Shown one piece after another: positions 63,180 through 64,000 of a stretch of DNA of 64,000 nt. Both the position numbers and the translations under genes were made by a program. Below the pieces are notes generated by a model. It did no database searches, was not told the DNA's origin, and saw nothing but the letters and a program-made list of their open reading frames with translations. The DNA comes from Pteria penguin (Eukaryota; Mollusca; Bivalvia; Pterioida; Pteriidae), in the NCBI GenBank assembly GCA_035048485.1, contig CM068590.1, forward strand, positions 13,500,494 to 13,564,493, in the 5' to 3' direction. Numbering within the stretch: the stretch's first letter is position 1; every line of letters starts with the position of its first letter.

Positions 63180-64000
63180 GAACATTACGGAAATCCGCGT
63201 TTATTTCAACAGCCTAATATATTTACAGCAAATTCTATTAAAAAGAGGATAGCTGACTTACATGCTAAATATGTCTGTGTTCCTGCTTATAAAGCAGGTA
63301 ATAACATAATAGTTGTTTGAAAACTATATTATAATGAAGTACTTAAAAACGAATTAAACTCCACTCATACATATGTGGAAAGCCCTACCTCAAAAGACAG
63401 CACCTTGCATGATCGCCTCATGACCATGTCCGACTTCAAAATTAAAACTGATAAATCTGATCTACCAACCATGTATTAGCTCCCAAAACTACATAAAAGT
63501 CCATATAAATCACGTTTCATATCTAATTCTAGCCACTGCTCTACTACGGTACTATCGAAACATATAAAGTCTGCTCTAACTGCTATAGAAGATCATATTA
63601 TCAAATATTGTGATGTCGCATTTCACAATAGTAACATCAATTACTTTTGGTCAATTAAAAATTCTCATGAAGTTACAGACAAACTTCTTTCACTAAATTT
63701 CAAAGCGACCCAAATTTCTACATTTGATTTTTCAAAACGTTTTGACCTCATTGACAAATTTAATAATATTTGCAGATATCTGGATGACATTTTGGTTATC
63801 GACAACCCTAAATTCGAACAATTTATATCAGAAATATATCCACCAGAGCTCACATTGAATAAAGCTAATACTTGAGATAAATCTACACCTTTCTTAGATT
63901 TAAACATCAAAATTATCAACCACCTAATATATACTAATATTTATGATATACGTGAGGATTTAGGATTTCCTATTGTAAATTTCCCTTACTTGGATGGCGA
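63180..64000 (+). pseudogene. PLE reverse transcriptase, different subfamily, partial
   Basis: One frame runs to the window edge: ADLHAKYVCVPAYKAGNN, IIVV-TGA-KLYYNEVLKNEL, a linker, LPTMY-TAG-LPKLHKSPYKSRF, FWSIKNSHEV, STFDFS, an in-frame deletion of the following palm region, RYLDDIL (about 63,775-63,795), PPELTLNKANT-TGA-DKSTPFLDLNI, IVNFPYLDGD. It aligns block for block with the RT of the 57-kb Naiad-type copy. TAG at 63,477 stands where Trp is usual, and the palm deletion makes it inactive. The two TGA codons are discussed as a finding. The N-terminal nuclease is not visible upstream, so the copy is 5'-truncated or decayed near 63,180. Confidence 0.8.

Overview
The window is repeat-dense, visibly AT-rich metazoan DNA with GT-AG introns and no bacterial or organellar genes. 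The repeat set points to a mollusc, most likely a bivalve: tRNA-derived SINEs with a shared invertebrate tail, Penelope-like retroelements (PLEs) with the endonuclease at the N-terminus, and long repeats ending in a GGCCTCTTGTT-type terminus. That taxonomic call rests on memory of such repeats, not on a search. I see one probable host gene, an LRAT-type (NlpC/P60) papain-like domain fused to a multi-pass membrane region (12.47-13.85 kb, + strand). Its last exon is open and its 5' exon is not identified.

Layout. 0-12.4 kb: no intact gene; microsatellites, one SINE, a PLE 3'-UTR fossil and a Tc1/mariner pseudogene (10.3-10.9 kb, -). 12.4-14.0 kb: the LRAT gene. 14-23 kb: repeat fragments, a hAT/ZNF862-like pseudogene (17.5-18.4 kb), a 5'-truncated PLE (18.7-19.7 kb, -), an exon-like island (20.9-21.4 kb) and a SINE. 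23.3-41.8 kb: a nested transposon block. The outer pieces look like one decayed PIF/Harbinger element: a five-exon Myb/SANT accessory gene (+, 23.35-30.94 kb) facing a three-exon HARBI1-like transposase (-, 40.38-41.77 kb). Inside lie a 4.08 kb CACTA/EnSpm element (25,530-29,613, TSD TAA), an ISL2EU-like pair of convergent genes (SAP-SWIM-YqaJ nuclease +, 31.4-33.9 kb; THAP-HTH-DDE transposase -, 34.56-37.03 kb) and a TTAA-flanked element carrying a THAP domain (38,330-40,176).

41.8-55 kb: interspersed repeats with a roughly 145 bp tandem array, a second CACTA element (46,472-49,096, TSD TGA) whose left two thirds match the right half of the first in inverse orientation, a second PLE fragment (50.4-51.4 kb) and a MITE. 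55.2-61.5 kb: a three-level nest. A mollusc-type repeat (55,196-61,530) is split by a hAT-like element (56,140-61,052, 8-bp TSD GTACATAT), which is itself split by a PLE (57,237-60,573). That PLE has GIY-YIG endonuclease first, then a CxC linker, then reverse transcriptase, which is the permuted architecture of the Naiad clade. 62.9-64.0 kb: a SINE with a clear TSD and a PLE of another subfamily running off the window, with in-frame TGA at a position where its relative has cysteine.

Most coding sequence is decayed transposon protein; every transposase or reverse transcriptase listed carries stops or frameshifts. The chief value of the window is structural: target-site duplications and terminal repeats allow insertion order to be read directly.
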